DNA of 64,000 nucleotides, from positions 122,340 through 186,339 of the forward strand of contig JBHBQE010000018.1 in assembly GCA_041776485.1 (NCBI GenBank), in the 5' to 3' direction. The notes under the pieces are model-generated. The model saw only the letters and a list, made by a program, of their open reading frames with translations, was not told the DNA's origin and did not search any database. This document shows positions 9,087 to 17,438 of the stretch, piece by piece. This DNA is from JBHBQE01 sp041776485. Lineage in GTDB: Bacteria; Bacillota; Clostridia; Lachnospirales; Lachnospiraceae. The stretch's first letter is position 1; every line of letters starts with the position of its first letter. A program made the position numbers and the translations under genes.

Positions 9087-10411
9087 AAGATTTCGCCCAA
9101 TCTATCATCTAATATCTCCAATATATTACTCACAGTATCTTCTATCGTTCCGTTATTTTCACAGCTATGTTGTGAAAACTGTCGATATTGAGGTTTTCTC
9201 ACCCTAAACAGCTTTGACAAATCAGCATTTCCTGAAATAGGTCTATCCTTAATGCAGAGCTTTTCTATATCTCTTTTCAGCCATATAATTATACCATTTT
9301 GATAAAGCAATGAAAAGTTTTCCTGAATAGTTACCGCACCGCCTCCAGTGGATATAACGGCACCCGAGGCCTTGCCTATACGGGATAATATTTCACCCTC
9401 CTTTATGCGAAACCTTTCCTCCCCTTGCAATCCTATGTACTCTCCCGGTGTGCACTTATTTTCTTTGGTAAAAATCTCGTCTGAATCCAAGCATATTTTG
9501 CCAAGACGTTTTGCCAGAGCTTTCCCTATGGTGGTTTTACCACAACCCGGCATGCCAACCAAAACTATATTCAACAGCTCTTTTGAAAATTTATTAAATA
9601 ATAATTTTATTTTATTTTCCGTTTCATTATTACAATCAGTAAATATATCCGAGGCTGATTCCAATCCTTTGAGGGGTAAAACATTTTTATCCCGCACACC
9701 TTTTTTCGGGTTGCACATAAATATTCTGCTGCTGTGTATAGCTTGGGAAAATAGCATGTATAAACCATTTTTGCACGGAATATTAAGCTCCTCAGCCTGA
9801 ATCAACAGTTTTGTACGATAGGGATTATAAATAATATCTATTACATATTCGCAGGAAATGAATTTTTGCAAATCTAAGGGAGATTGGCCTGTATTCGGAT
9901 ACATTCCCACAGGAGTAGTGTTAATAATAAGATTGGCATTATGATGATTTGAAATATTTTGATAATTGTGTTCTCCGGCTCTGCTTATCACAACAGGCGT
10001 GGCACCGAAATTACTTAAAGCATAACACACGGACTTTGAGGCACCACCACTGCCCAGCACCAATGCCTTTTTCCCTTTGATATCAACTCCCGCAGCCCTT
10101 ATTTCATCTTTAAATCCCGCCACATCCGTATTATAGCCGTATATTCTGCCTGAATTGTCCTTTACTACAGTATTGACAGAGCCTACAGCCCTTGCTAAAT
10201 CCGAAAGATAATCACAATAATGCATAACCCTTTCCTTATAAGGGGCTGTTACATTTAATCCTATCCAATCATAGGTTTTAAGAAAAGTCTCAAGCTCCTC
10301 CTCAGTTTTCTCAAATAACCGATATTCATAATCTCCTATATAAGCATGAATATATGGAGAGTAGCTATGAGATAATTTTTTTCCAAGCAAACCGCATTCA
10401 TATTTTTTCAT
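9083..10411 (-). CDS. aroE-aroK: Fused shikimate dehydrogenase - shikimate kinase
   Basis: One 442-residue chain carries two consecutive steps of the shikimate pathway. Residues 1 to about 255 are AroE: the shikimate-binding S-x-S in LSHSYSPYIH, the catalytic lysine in TAPYKERV, NTDVAGF, and the dinucleotide loop LGSGGASKSV. Residues from about 275 to the end are AroK: the ATP-binding P-loop GMPGCGKTT at 286, DSDEIF, and GGGAV. In most bacteria these are separate proteins; fusions of AroE with AroK occur in some Clostridia. It overlaps the next gene by four bases and abuts chorismate mutase upstream. Both halves appear catalytically complete. Confidence 0.93.
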   Translation of the reverse strand: MKKYECGLLGKKLSHSYSPYIHAYIGDYEYRLFEKTEEELETFLKTYDWIGLNVTAPYKERVMHYCDYLSDLARAVGSVNTVVKDNSGRIYGYNTDVAGFKDEIRAAGVDIKGKKALVLGSGGASKSVCYALSNFGATPVVISRAGEHNYQNISNHHNANLIINTTPVGMYPNTGQSPLDLQKFISCEYVIDIIYNPYRTKLLIQAEELNIPCKNGLYMLFSQAIHSSRIFMCNPKKGVRDKNVLPLKGLESASDIFTDCNNETENKIKLLFNKFSKELLNIVLVGMPGCGKTTIGKALAKRLGKICLDSDEIFTKENKCTPGEYIGLQGEERFRIKEGEILSRIGKASGAVISTGGGAVTIQENFSLLYQNGIIIWLKRDIEKLCIKDRPISGNADLSKLFRVRKPQYRQFSQHSCENNGTIEDTVSNILEILDDRLGEIL

Positions 10412-10702
10412 TTATTTTTCTTGATAGACTCTGCTTATTCTAAATACTTCCTCATAAACCGCTTCAATATATTCTGCCAGCTCACCATGACCGCTCTTTG
10501 AAAGATACTCCCTTACAGTACGCTTTTTATCCTCTTCCCGACCTATATCCGTTACAGGCAGATGATTTTCATGCTTATACTCCGCGATTTTGCCGACAAC
10601 CTTCATTCTTTCAATAAGCAGATTTATAATTTCTTTGTCCAGCTTATCTATCCTGCCGCGACAATGCTCTAGAATGTTGCAGTCTTTACCCGCATTTATC
10701 AT
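10412..10702 (-). CDS. Chorismate mutase, AroQ type
   Basis: A 96-residue all-helical protein that converts chorismate to prephenate, the branch to phenylalanine and tyrosine. The arrangement LDKEIINLLIERM, a lysine in VGKIAEYKHEN, and DIGREEDKKR matches the first helices and active site of AroQ mutases. It is free-standing, with no prephenate dehydratase or DAHP synthase domain attached. It overlaps aroC by four bases and ends one base before aroE/K. Confidence 0.9.
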   Translation of the reverse strand: MINAGKDCNILEHCRGRIDKLDKEIINLLIERMKVVGKIAEYKHENHLPVTDIGREEDKKRTVREYLSKSGHGELAEYIEAVYEEVFRISRVYQEK

Positions 10703-11760
10703 ATATCCCTCCGATCCAACAGCATATCGTAAACGGCTATTGCCGCAGCAGCCTCAACACAAGGCACTGCTCTTGGCACTATACAGGGGTCATGTCTTCC
10801 CTGTACTGAAATAATTTCCTCTTCCCCTGTTACAAGATTGACAGTTTTTTGAGGTTTTGAAATGGATGGTGTGGGTTTAAATGCTACGCGAAACACTATA
10901 GGCATACCGTTTGTAATTCCTCCAAGTATCCCTCCGCAATTATTGGTAATGATATTTATTCCGTACTTTCCCATAACAAATTCATCATTACACTGACTTC
11001 CCCTCATACCGGAAACTGAAAATCCCGCACCGAACTCTATCCCCTTAACTGCCGGTATACCAAAAATAATATTGGAAATCCTGTTTTCTATCCCATTAAA
11101 CATAGGCTCTCCTATACCTGCCGGCACATTATTTATAACAGCCTCCACTATTCCTCCTATGGAATCCCCATCCTCCTTGACTCTGGTAATTTTCTGTATC
11201 ATTTCCTGCTTTTTTTTCGGGGAAATAACAGGGAGATCCATATCCTTTAAAGGAATATTAAATTCGCTATTATCAACAATATCACCAATAGAATAAATTC
11301 TTGCTCCTACACTTATTCCTGTCTTTTCTAAAAGTTGGATACATATTCCGCCTGCAATACACAAAGGAGCCATAAGTCTACCGGAAAATTGCCCTCCGCC
11401 ACTATAGTCATAATACTCACCATATTTAATACCTGCAGTATAATCTGCGTGTCCCGGTCTGGGGGTATTCTTTAAATATTCATAATCCCCGGAATTAATA
11501 TCTTTATTATAAATTATCCCTGTTACAGGAGCGCCGCAGGTTCTGTTCTCCACGAATCCGCAAATAAATTCCGGTATATCTTCCTCTTTCCTTGGGGATG
11601 ATAACTCATTATTTCCGGGTCTTCTTCGCTTTAGAAACCTATTAAGTCTATCAAAATCTATTCTTTCTCCGGCAGGTAATCCGTCAATAATAACTCCTAT
11701 TCCTTTAGAATGTGACTGTCCAAATACTGTTACCTTTATATTTTTACCATATGTATTCAT
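10699..11760 (-). CDS. aroC: Chorismate synthase
   Basis: AroC makes chorismate from EPSP using reduced flavin. I place the start at the ATG at 11760, which follows GGAGAG at a suitable distance and gives the family's usual MNTYGKNIKVTVFGQSHSKG beginning (353 residues). A longer reading from 11793 adds 11 residues without a ribosome site. Family signatures include GRLMAPLCIAGG, RGSQCNDEF and RHDPCIVPRA. The 75-base gap to aroA is the largest inside the operon but holds no clear terminator. Confidence 0.95.
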   Translation of the reverse strand: MNTYGKNIKVTVFGQSHSKGIGVIIDGLPAGERIDFDRLNRFLKRRRPGNNELSSPRKEEDIPEFICGFVENRTCGAPVTGIIYNKDINSGDYEYLKNTPRPGHADYTAGIKYGEYYDYSGGGQFSGRLMAPLCIAGGICIQLLEKTGISVGARIYSIGDIVDNSEFNIPLKDMDLPVISPKKKQEMIQKITRVKEDGDSIGGIVEAVINNVPAGIGEPMFNGIENRISNIIFGIPAVKGIEFGAGFSVSGMRGSQCNDEFVMGKYGINIITNNCGGILGGITNGMPIVFRVAFKPTPSISKPQKTVNLVTGEEEIISVQGRHDPCIVPRAVPCVEAAAAIAVYDMLLDRRDI

Positions 11761-11835
11761 AGCTCTCTCCGAATATATATTGCTTCTAAACACCCTGCCT
11801 GATATAGGAATTAATATATGCTTAAATGTAGAATA

Positions 11836-13074
11836 TCAGTTATTAATAATCTCTAATTTGTTAAAATCCTCCCAAAATTTCGGATAGGATTTGTCTGTAC
11901 ATTTATACTCTAAGATTTCTATTTTTCCTGTACAAATACAGGATGATACGGCACCCGCCATAGCAATACGATGATCTTTGCAGGAATTTATCACTCCGCC
12001 CTGCAATTTCCCTTTCCCTGTAATTATAAGCTGATTATCCCTGTATTCAATATATCCCCCCAGTGAATGTATCATATCAATAATCGCCTTTATTCTATCA
12101 GACTCCTTATAATGCAGCCTTGATACATTTTTTATTCTGGTAGTGCCCTTAGCAGCAGCAGCCAAAACACTTATTACGGGAACCATATCAGGTATATCAC
12201 CTGCCTCTATATCCTGTCCCTCTAATTTTCCCCCCTTAGATACCACAACACTTCCCGATATATCAATATTTCCATGAAATCCCCGTAATATATCTAAAAT
12301 TACCCTATCACCCTGTTTTGAATTAATGTCAAGACCCAATACATCTATACCGGGTGAAAAAGCTCCCATGCAAAGGAATACACCCCCAAGAGACCAATCC
12401 CCTTCTATATCTGTGTTTTCTTTAAGGTTATAACTTTGGTTTCCCGGAATAAAATATTCCCCATCTCTATATTTAAACGCAATACCGCTTTTATTTAATA
12501 TATCCTCAGTTATGTCTATATAAGATTTAGAGACTATATTTCCCGTAATTCTAAGAGTACTGTCAGCATTTAAAAGCGGCAGAGCAAATAAAAGCCCTGT
12601 GGTATACTGAGATGTAATATCTCCGGAAACAGTATATTCTCCCGGCATAAGCTTACCGGATATTAAAAGCCTGTTATTTTTTTTCTTTATTATATTCATT
12701 CCATGGATATTGCACTCTTTTAGCAGCTCATCAATCGGTCTGTTCCATAAACTATCCGCCATAACAGCTTCACAGTTAATACCCGCTGCACCTATTATTG
12801 GTAAAAGAAATCTTAGAGTAGATGCACTCTCTTTGCAGTTAATCGTTATTTTATTCCGGGATACAGCTTGGTTTTCGCAGAAATCTATTATTGCACCCTT
12901 CATTTTAATAAGGGCATCCCTTGTTGCTTCAATATCTATGCAGTCTTCACCGGAAAATTTTGGCAATTCCCTATTTGACAAAGCCTTGGCTATTAAGACT
13001 CTGTGAGCATAGGATTTAGATATGGGGGCTGTAACTATACCCCGTCTAATACCCGGCTTTAGCTTAATATTCAT
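11836..13074 (-). CDS. aroA: 3-Phosphoshikimate 1-carboxyvinyltransferase (EPSP synthase)
   Basis: AroA transfers enolpyruvyl from phosphoenolpyruvate to shikimate-3-phosphate. It has 412 residues, slightly short of the usual ~430. The N-terminal lysine motif SKSYAHRVL, the SASTLRFLLP segment, SQYTTGLL, and the C-terminal DHRIAMA motif are present. The second segment reads SASTLRF where most enzymes have SGTTLR (Gly to Ala). Such a change lies near the phosphoenolpyruvate site, where class II enzymes tolerant of glyphosate differ, but tolerance cannot be concluded from this. It overlaps aroB by four bases. Confidence 0.95.
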   Translation of the reverse strand: MNIKLKPGIRRGIVTAPISKSYAHRVLIAKALSNRELPKFSGEDCIDIEATRDALIKMKGAIIDFCENQAVSRNKITINCKESASTLRFLLPIIGAAGINCEAVMADSLWNRPIDELLKECNIHGMNIIKKKNNRLLISGKLMPGEYTVSGDITSQYTTGLLFALPLLNADSTLRITGNIVSKSYIDITEDILNKSGIAFKYRDGEYFIPGNQSYNLKENTDIEGDWSLGGVFLCMGAFSPGIDVLGLDINSKQGDRVILDILRGFHGNIDISGSVVVSKGGKLEGQDIEAGDIPDMVPVISVLAAAAKGTTRIKNVSRLHYKESDRIKAIIDMIHSLGGYIEYRDNQLIITGKGKLQGGVINSCKDHRIAMAGAVSSCICTGKIEILEYKCTDKSYPKFWEDFNKLEIINN

Positions 13075-14153
13075 ATCACATCCATGGGATTACCACTCCC
13101 GCCTAATCCTGTGTTTATCCAATTAAAAAGATTATCAATCGGCACAGGATATACTTCACACCGACCTATTTTAGCAGGAAGGATAAATCTGAATATACCA
13201 GAGGTGATTTTTTTGTCATTTATCAAAATGCTTACAAGCTTCTCCAGAGAATAGTTTAAGTCTAATATTAAATCATATTTTAATAAAATATCCTTTATGC
13301 TGTCTTTGGTATCCTTATCACAAATACCATAATAATATGCCACCTGTGTAATTAGCATAATACCATTCGCAACAGCTATCCCATGGGGAATACTATAGTC
13401 AGAACAAACCTCTATAGCATGGCCAAGACTATGTCCAAGGTTTAACATTACTCTGCTGTCATTTTCAAATTCGTCCTTTTCAACATAAACCTTTTTAATA
13501 TTTATACACTCACTGACGATTTTCTGAAGATAAATTAAGTTATCATTTAATTTATTGATTAATGGCTTGCCCCGCAATATTCCATACTTTATAAGCTCTC
13601 CATATCCGTTTTTAATTTCGATATCCGGTAAAGTATTAAGGGTTTTTACATCGCATAAAACCAGAATCGGCTGAAAAAAGCTTCCCACTAAATTTTTGCC
13701 GCCCGATAAATTAATACCGGTTTTGCCGCCAACAGAGGAGTCCACCATGGCAATAAGACTTGTGGGCATTGAAATATAATTTATTCCTCTTTTAAAGGTA
13801 GCAGCGGCAAATCCTGCCATATCTCCTACCACCCCGCCTCCAAGAGCAATAATTATATCCTGTCTGGTTATATTATTAGCAGATAAAAAATTAAGAATGT
13901 CTTTATATGTTTCAAAATTCTTTTTACTCTCCCCATGTGGAAAAATAAATTTAAACACCCTATAACCTAAATTACAAAGGCAATTAAAAACATTATTTCC
14001 ATATAGCGAAAATACATTATCATCAGAAATAATTACAATTGATTCAGGCTGCAAAAAGGACGGAATCAAATCAGAAATATTCTCACAAAGATTTTCTCCA
14101 ATAACAACTTTATAGGGCTTGTGAGTATTAACGGAAATAGTATCAAATATCAT
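13071..14153 (-). CDS. aroB: 3-Dehydroquinate synthase
   Basis: AroB cyclises DAHP to 3-dehydroquinate using NAD and zinc. The 360-residue protein carries GGGVVGDMAGFAAATFKRG, the PTSLIAMVDSSVGGKTGIN stretch that lines the active site, and the zinc-binding NLGHSLGHAIE with later IPHGIAVA. It overlaps the 3' end of aroF by 11 bases and the start of aroA by four, so it is tightly coupled. No dehydroquinate dehydratase (aroD) gene follows, and none is seen in this window. Confidence 0.96.
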   Translation of the reverse strand: MIFDTISVNTHKPYKVVIGENLCENISDLIPSFLQPESIVIISDDNVFSLYGNNVFNCLCNLGYRVFKFIFPHGESKKNFETYKDILNFLSANNITRQDIIIALGGGVVGDMAGFAAATFKRGINYISMPTSLIAMVDSSVGGKTGINLSGGKNLVGSFFQPILVLCDVKTLNTLPDIEIKNGYGELIKYGILRGKPLINKLNDNLIYLQKIVSECINIKKVYVEKDEFENDSRVMLNLGHSLGHAIEVCSDYSIPHGIAVANGIMLITQVAYYYGICDKDTKDSIKDILLKYDLILDLNYSLEKLVSILINDKKITSGIFRFILPAKIGRCEVYPVPIDNLFNWINTGLGGSGNPMDVI

Positions 14154-14913
14154 AAACTATATTCCTAATAGATTTAACCTTTCCTATAAGATTTCCATAT
14201 TCCCTGGGGGTGAGGGCTTGAAAGCCGTCGCTAAGGGCAGCAGCCGGATTGTTATGTACCTCCACCATTAATCCATCTGCACCACAGGCAGCAGCAGCCA
14301 ATGCCATGGGTTCAACTAATGAAGCCGCTCCCGTGCCATGACTTGGGTCAACTATCACAGGCAATTTTGTCATGGAATGAAGCAGGGGAACTGCAGAAAG
14401 GTCAAGAGTATAACGTACGTCTTCATTAAAACTTCGTATTCCTCTTTCACATAAAATAACCCTTTCATTACCGTTTTCCATAATATATTCCGCACTCATC
14501 AGAAGCTCTTTTAATGTGTTTCCAAAGCCTCTTTTTAAAAGGACAGGCTTATTTATCTGTCCAATTTCCTTTAGCAGCTCAAAATTCTGCATATTTCTGG
14601 CACCAATCTGAAGTATATCTACATCAAAAAAATCTTCCATATCCTCTATTTTGAGGATTTCACTGACTGTAGGAAGTCCCGTTTCTGCCTTTGCAACACT
14701 AAGAAACTTAAGCCCCTCTTTCCCCAATCCTTGAAAGTCATGGGGGGAGGTTCTGGGTTTAAATGCTCCTCCTCTTAAAATATCAGCACCTATTTTCTTT
14801 ATCTCTCTGGCGATACTGACAATCTGTTCCTCCGACTCCACTGAGCAGGGACCCGCAATCAGCGGAAAATTTCCACCACCAAATTTTATACTATTTATTT
14901 TTATTTCTGCCAA
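14143..14913 (-). CDS. aroF: 3-Deoxy-7-phosphoheptulonate synthase, type I-beta (core only)
   Basis: The entry enzyme of the shikimate pathway, joining phosphoenolpyruvate and erythrose-4-phosphate. It has 256 residues and resembles the KDO8P-synthase-like type I-beta class: LIAGPCSVES, RGGAFKPRTSPHDFQG, IGARNMQNFELL, LLKRGFGNT, and VIVDPSHGTG. The N-terminal ferredoxin-like regulatory domain, which gives feedback inhibition in some relatives, is absent, and no mutase domain is fused. Feedback control, if any, must be by transcription or by other subunits. It is the first large gene of the operon, with a 26-codon ORF just upstream. Confidence 0.94.
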   Translation of the reverse strand: MAEIKINSIKFGGGNFPLIAGPCSVESEEQIVSIAREIKKIGADILRGGAFKPRTSPHDFQGLGKEGLKFLSVAKAETGLPTVSEILKIEDMEDFFDVDILQIGARNMQNFELLKEIGQINKPVLLKRGFGNTLKELLMSAEYIMENGNERVILCERGIRSFNEDVRYTLDLSAVPLLHSMTKLPVIVDPSHGTGAASLVEPMALAAAACGADGLMVEVHNNPAAALSDGFQALTPREYGNLIGKVKSIRNIVYDI

Positions 14914-14979
14914 TTAATCTCCCATAACATGTATCTGTATGAATAAACCAACCGTAAAATACTGCTGTATACAATATTA

Positions 14980-15060
14980 TTAAATCTTTTTGTACCCTGT
15001 AATTATGCATATTATCATACAAACCAACGCAGCTATTCCAAAAAATTTATGTGCTTTCAA
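14980..15060 (-). CDS. 26-codon ORF with strong ribosome site upstream of aroF
   Basis: A TTG-started ORF with a textbook AGGAGG five bases before the start, ending in TAA 66 bases before aroF. The peptide starts with a short basic stretch (MKAHK), then a hydrophobic helix rich in Ile, Ala and Cys, and ends GYKKI, like a single-pass mini-membrane protein. It contains one Phe pair but no Trp and one Tyr, so it is a poor classical attenuation leader for aromatic amino acids. The ribosome site is better than that of many real genes here. It may be a leader peptide or a true small membrane protein. No family recognised. Confidence 0.5.
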   Translation of the reverse strand: MKAHKFFGIAALVCMIICIITGYKKI

Positions 15061-15184
15061 AATAACCTCCTAACCTATACAAATCAATCTGCTTAACTAT
15101 AGAAAAGTTACCATATTGTATATATTTTATCAAGGTTATACACCCCAAATGCAGAAGCTTGCAAGCTATATATCCAACTCTGTG

Positions 15185-15213
15185 TTGACAGGTTTTTTCT
15201 CTTATGCTAACCT
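15185..15213 (+). promoter_or_regulatory. Possible promoter of the trpB2 leader
   Basis: A perfect TTGACA (15185-15190) is followed after 17 bases by TAACCT (15208-15213), a weak -10. A TATGCT at 15204 is closer to consensus but badly spaced. Transcription starting near 15220 would produce a leader made mostly of the terminator stem. Confidence 0.35.
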
Positions 15214-15215
15214 CT

Positions 15216-15268
15216 ACAGGAGCATTGGAGTGTATGTCCTGTCTCATTTAACCGAGGCAGGATTTTTA
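15216..15268 (+). promoter_or_regulatory. Attenuator-like leader with terminator before trpB2
   Basis: A stem with 9-base arms (TCCTGTCTC at 15237-15245 and GAGGCAGGA at 15254-15262, one G-U pair), an 8-base loop and a following T run forms an intrinsic terminator about 85 bases before trpB2. A segment ACAGGA at 15216-15221 can pair with the first six bases of the 5' arm and would break the terminator. Such mutually exclusive stems are typical of attenuation. No T-box sequence (TGGTACC type) is present. A 15-codon ORF (15204-15251) runs into the stem but has no Trp codon and a poor ribosome site. A second hairpin (TCTATAC/GTATAGA) lies at 15282-15303. Confidence 0.5.
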
Positions 15269-15348
15269 TATATCCATGAATAGTCTATACATCCATAGGT
15301 ATAGAGTTCTTCTACATTTATTTACACTGAATTTGAAAGGAAATACTT

Positions 15349-16722
15349 ATGCCTGAAAAAATTCCCTATAAAATATATCTTTCTGAGGAAGAAATGCCAA
15401 AACAATTTTATAATGTCAGAGCAGATATGAAAACAAAGCCTGCCCCCCTTATAAATCCTGTTACTCATAATGTAATGACTGCCTCAGATTTATCCCAGGT
15501 ATTTTGTGAGGAGCTGGTAAAGCAGGAGCTTGACGAAGATACCCCATATATTGATATTCCAGCCGAGATCAGGGATTTCTATAAAATGTATCGTCCCTCG
15601 CCATTGGTTAGAGCATATTGCCTTGAGGAGAAACTGCAGACCCCTGCAAAAATATATTATAAATTTGAGGGTAACAATACCAGCGGATCCCATAAATTAA
15701 ATTCTGCCATTGCCCAGGCATTTTACGCAAAAAAACAGGGGCTTCAAGGAGTGTCCACAGAAACCGGAGCAGGGCAATGGGGGACAGCCCTTTCCATGGC
15801 ATGCAGCTATTTTGGACTTTCCTGTGATGTTTTCATGGTAAAGGTATCCTATGAGCAGAAGCCCTTTAGACGGGAAGTAATGAGAACCTATGGCGCAAAT
15901 GTCACCCCCTCACCTTCCGACACCACCGATGTCGGCAGAAAAATTCTTAAGGCAAAGCCTGATACCACAGGAAGTCTGGGCTGCGCCATATCGGAAGCGG
16001 TGGAATTTGCCGGAAAGCGGGAGGGCTATAGATATGTATTAGGCAGCGTGCTTAATCAGGTACTTTTGCATCAGAGTATAATCGGATTAGAGACTAAAAC
16101 AGCACTTTTAAAATATAATATACATCCGGATGTTATTATAGGCTGTGCCGGGGGGGGCTCTAATCTTGGCGGTCTTGTATCTCCATTTATCGGTGAAATG
16201 CTTAGAGGGGAAAATAATTATAGAATAATCGCTGTGGAACCTGCCTCCTGTCCCAGTCTTACCAAGGGTAAATATACCTATGACTATTGTGATACCGGAA
16301 GAATTTGCCCGATGGCGAAAATGTACACTCTAGGCTCCGACTTTATACCTGCAGGTACCCATGCGGGAGGGCTCAGATACCACGGTATGAACAGTACTCT
16401 CTCGGAATTATATAATCAAGGTTTAATAGAGGCAAAGGCTGTAATACAAACTGATGTATTTAAAGCCGCAGTGGAGTTTGCCAGAGTAGAGGGCATATTG
16501 CCGGCGCCTGAATCCAGTCATGCTATTTGTACCGCAATTGACGAGGCTATGATCTGCAAGGAAACAGGAGAGGAAAAAACTATAGTTTTAGGTCTTACAG
16601 GCACCGGATATTTTGATCTGAAAGCCTATGGTCAATTTAATGACAACACCATGACAGACTATGTTCCCAGTGATGAGGAAATACAGGCTTCTCTGGATAC
16701 TTTACCGAATATACAAATATAA
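15349..16722 (+). CDS. trpB: Tryptophan synthase beta chain, TrpB2 type
   Basis: A pyridoxal-phosphate enzyme of 457 residues that forms tryptophan from indole and serine. The length and the N-terminal extension before the core place it in the TrpB2 group rather than the ~395-residue TrpB1 that pairs tightly with TrpA. The cofactor lysine is in the SGSHKLNSA segment, the glutamate of TETGAGQWG follows, and a glycine loop (GCAGGGSNLGG) holds the phosphate. No trpA or other trp gene adjoins; TrpB2 proteins are often free-standing and may salvage indole. The AAAGG ribosome site is adequate. It is transcribed away from the aro operon, with an attenuator-like leader. Confidence 0.93.
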   Translation: MPEKIPYKIYLSEEEMPKQFYNVRADMKTKPAPLINPVTHNVMTASDLSQVFCEELVKQELDEDTPYIDIPAEIRDFYKMYRPSPLVRAYCLEEKLQTPAKIYYKFEGNNTSGSHKLNSAIAQAFYAKKQGLQGVSTETGAGQWGTALSMACSYFGLSCDVFMVKVSYEQKPFRREVMRTYGANVTPSPSDTTDVGRKILKAKPDTTGSLGCAISEAVEFAGKREGYRYVLGSVLNQVLLHQSIIGLETKTALLKYNIHPDVIIGCAGGGSNLGGLVSPFIGEMLRGENNYRIIAVEPASCPSLTKGKYTYDYCDTGRICPMAKMYTLGSDFIPAGTHAGGLRYHGMNSTLSELYNQGLIEAKAVIQTDVFKAAVEFARVEGILPAPESSHAICTAIDEAMICKETGEEKTIVLGLTGTGYFDLKAYGQFNDNTMTDYVPSDEEIQASLDTLPNIQI

Positions 16723-16736
16723 GCTAAAAAATTATG

Positions 16737-16764
16737 GGATATAGGGCAGAAATGCTCTATATCC
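16737..16764. terminator. Bidirectional terminator between trpB2 and the membrane protein gene
   Basis: A 12-base stem with one G-U pair closed by a GAAA tetraloop lies between convergent genes. On the minus strand the stem is followed by CATAATTTTTT, a fair T run; on the plus strand the T run is poor. The stem touches the stop codon of the minus-strand gene. Confidence 0.7.
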
Positions 16765-17438
16765 TACATATGCATACGTTTTTCAAGCTCTGCCCACATT
16801 CTGTGTCCCTTAAATACAGCAATACCCAAAAAGCTCAATATGCCTATTATGACACAGACATTCCAAGAGTAGGTCATATTGCTTCTTCCCAATAATATGA
16901 ACTGAGCAATATACGGAATTATACCCATAAGAATATTAAAGATTAAAAATATCATTACATTGTCATTTTTATCTGAGAGTGCAAAAATAAAGTTGATTAC
17001 CAGCAGCACGGCTATCTCTATTGGAGTAATTTGTACCAGACACAGCTTAAAAAAGCCTAGATGATAACTTGTAAATATTAAAAGTAAAACTATCAATATG
17101 CCACACTCATTTATCAATCTTGCCACCACCATAATCCTGTTTAATGCGCGCCTTAAAACCATTTCAAATGCCACTATCCATACTGCAACAATAATGCTTA
17201 TATGTACGCTGCGGGCATTTGGATCTGTTAAAACAAAATCATAAACCAGGAAAAGTACTATTATGCAAAGGGCAACAAACAGTTGACTTTTATATAGCAT
17301 AGTCCTTATTTTAAGGTTTAACTGGGTTTTTTTCGGCCACAGCTCAGGCGAGGATTCTCCAATTAATTTACTATGGCATAACGGACAGTGAACCCAGCCT
17401 CCTCCAACTGAAATATCACAGCTATTGCACTTTTTCAT
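16764..17438 (-). CDS. Zinc-ribbon membrane protein (DUF6320-like)
   Basis: A 224-residue protein with an N-terminal zinc ribbon (CNSC and CPLC pairs within the first 25 residues) followed by about six membrane helices. I think it belongs to the family called DUF6320, found in Lachnospiraceae beside an acyltransferase and an esterase, exactly as here. The ATG overlaps the upstream acyltransferase stop by four bases, so the two are translationally coupled. The zinc ribbon could recruit the acyltransferase or bind another protein at the membrane. Function unknown; family name from memory. Confidence 0.65.
   Translation of the reverse strand: MKKCNSCDISVGGGWVHCPLCHSKLIGESSPELWPKKTQLNLKIRTMLYKSQLFVALCIIVLFLVYDFVLTDPNARSVHISIIVAVWIVAFEMVLRRALNRIMVVARLINECGILIVLLLIFTSYHLGFFKLCLVQITPIEIAVLLVINFIFALSDKNDNVMIFLIFNILMGIIPYIAQFILLGRSNMTYSWNVCVIIGILSFLGIAVFKGHRMWAELEKRMHM

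Noticed and set aside
9348..9800. 150-codon plus-strand ORF inside aroE/K
   Set aside because: It is the antisense of a well-supported gene, has no ribosome site and its translation has no family features; long antisense ORFs are common in such sequences.
15047..15247. 66-codon minus-strand ORF before aroF
   Set aside because: No ribosome site, and it runs through the trpB2 attenuator stem and over the better-supported 26-codon ORF in another frame.
14914..15348. T-box or lysine/tryptophan riboswitch before aroF or trpB2
   Set aside because: No T-box core or known riboswitch core was found by eye; only stems and short ORFs are present.
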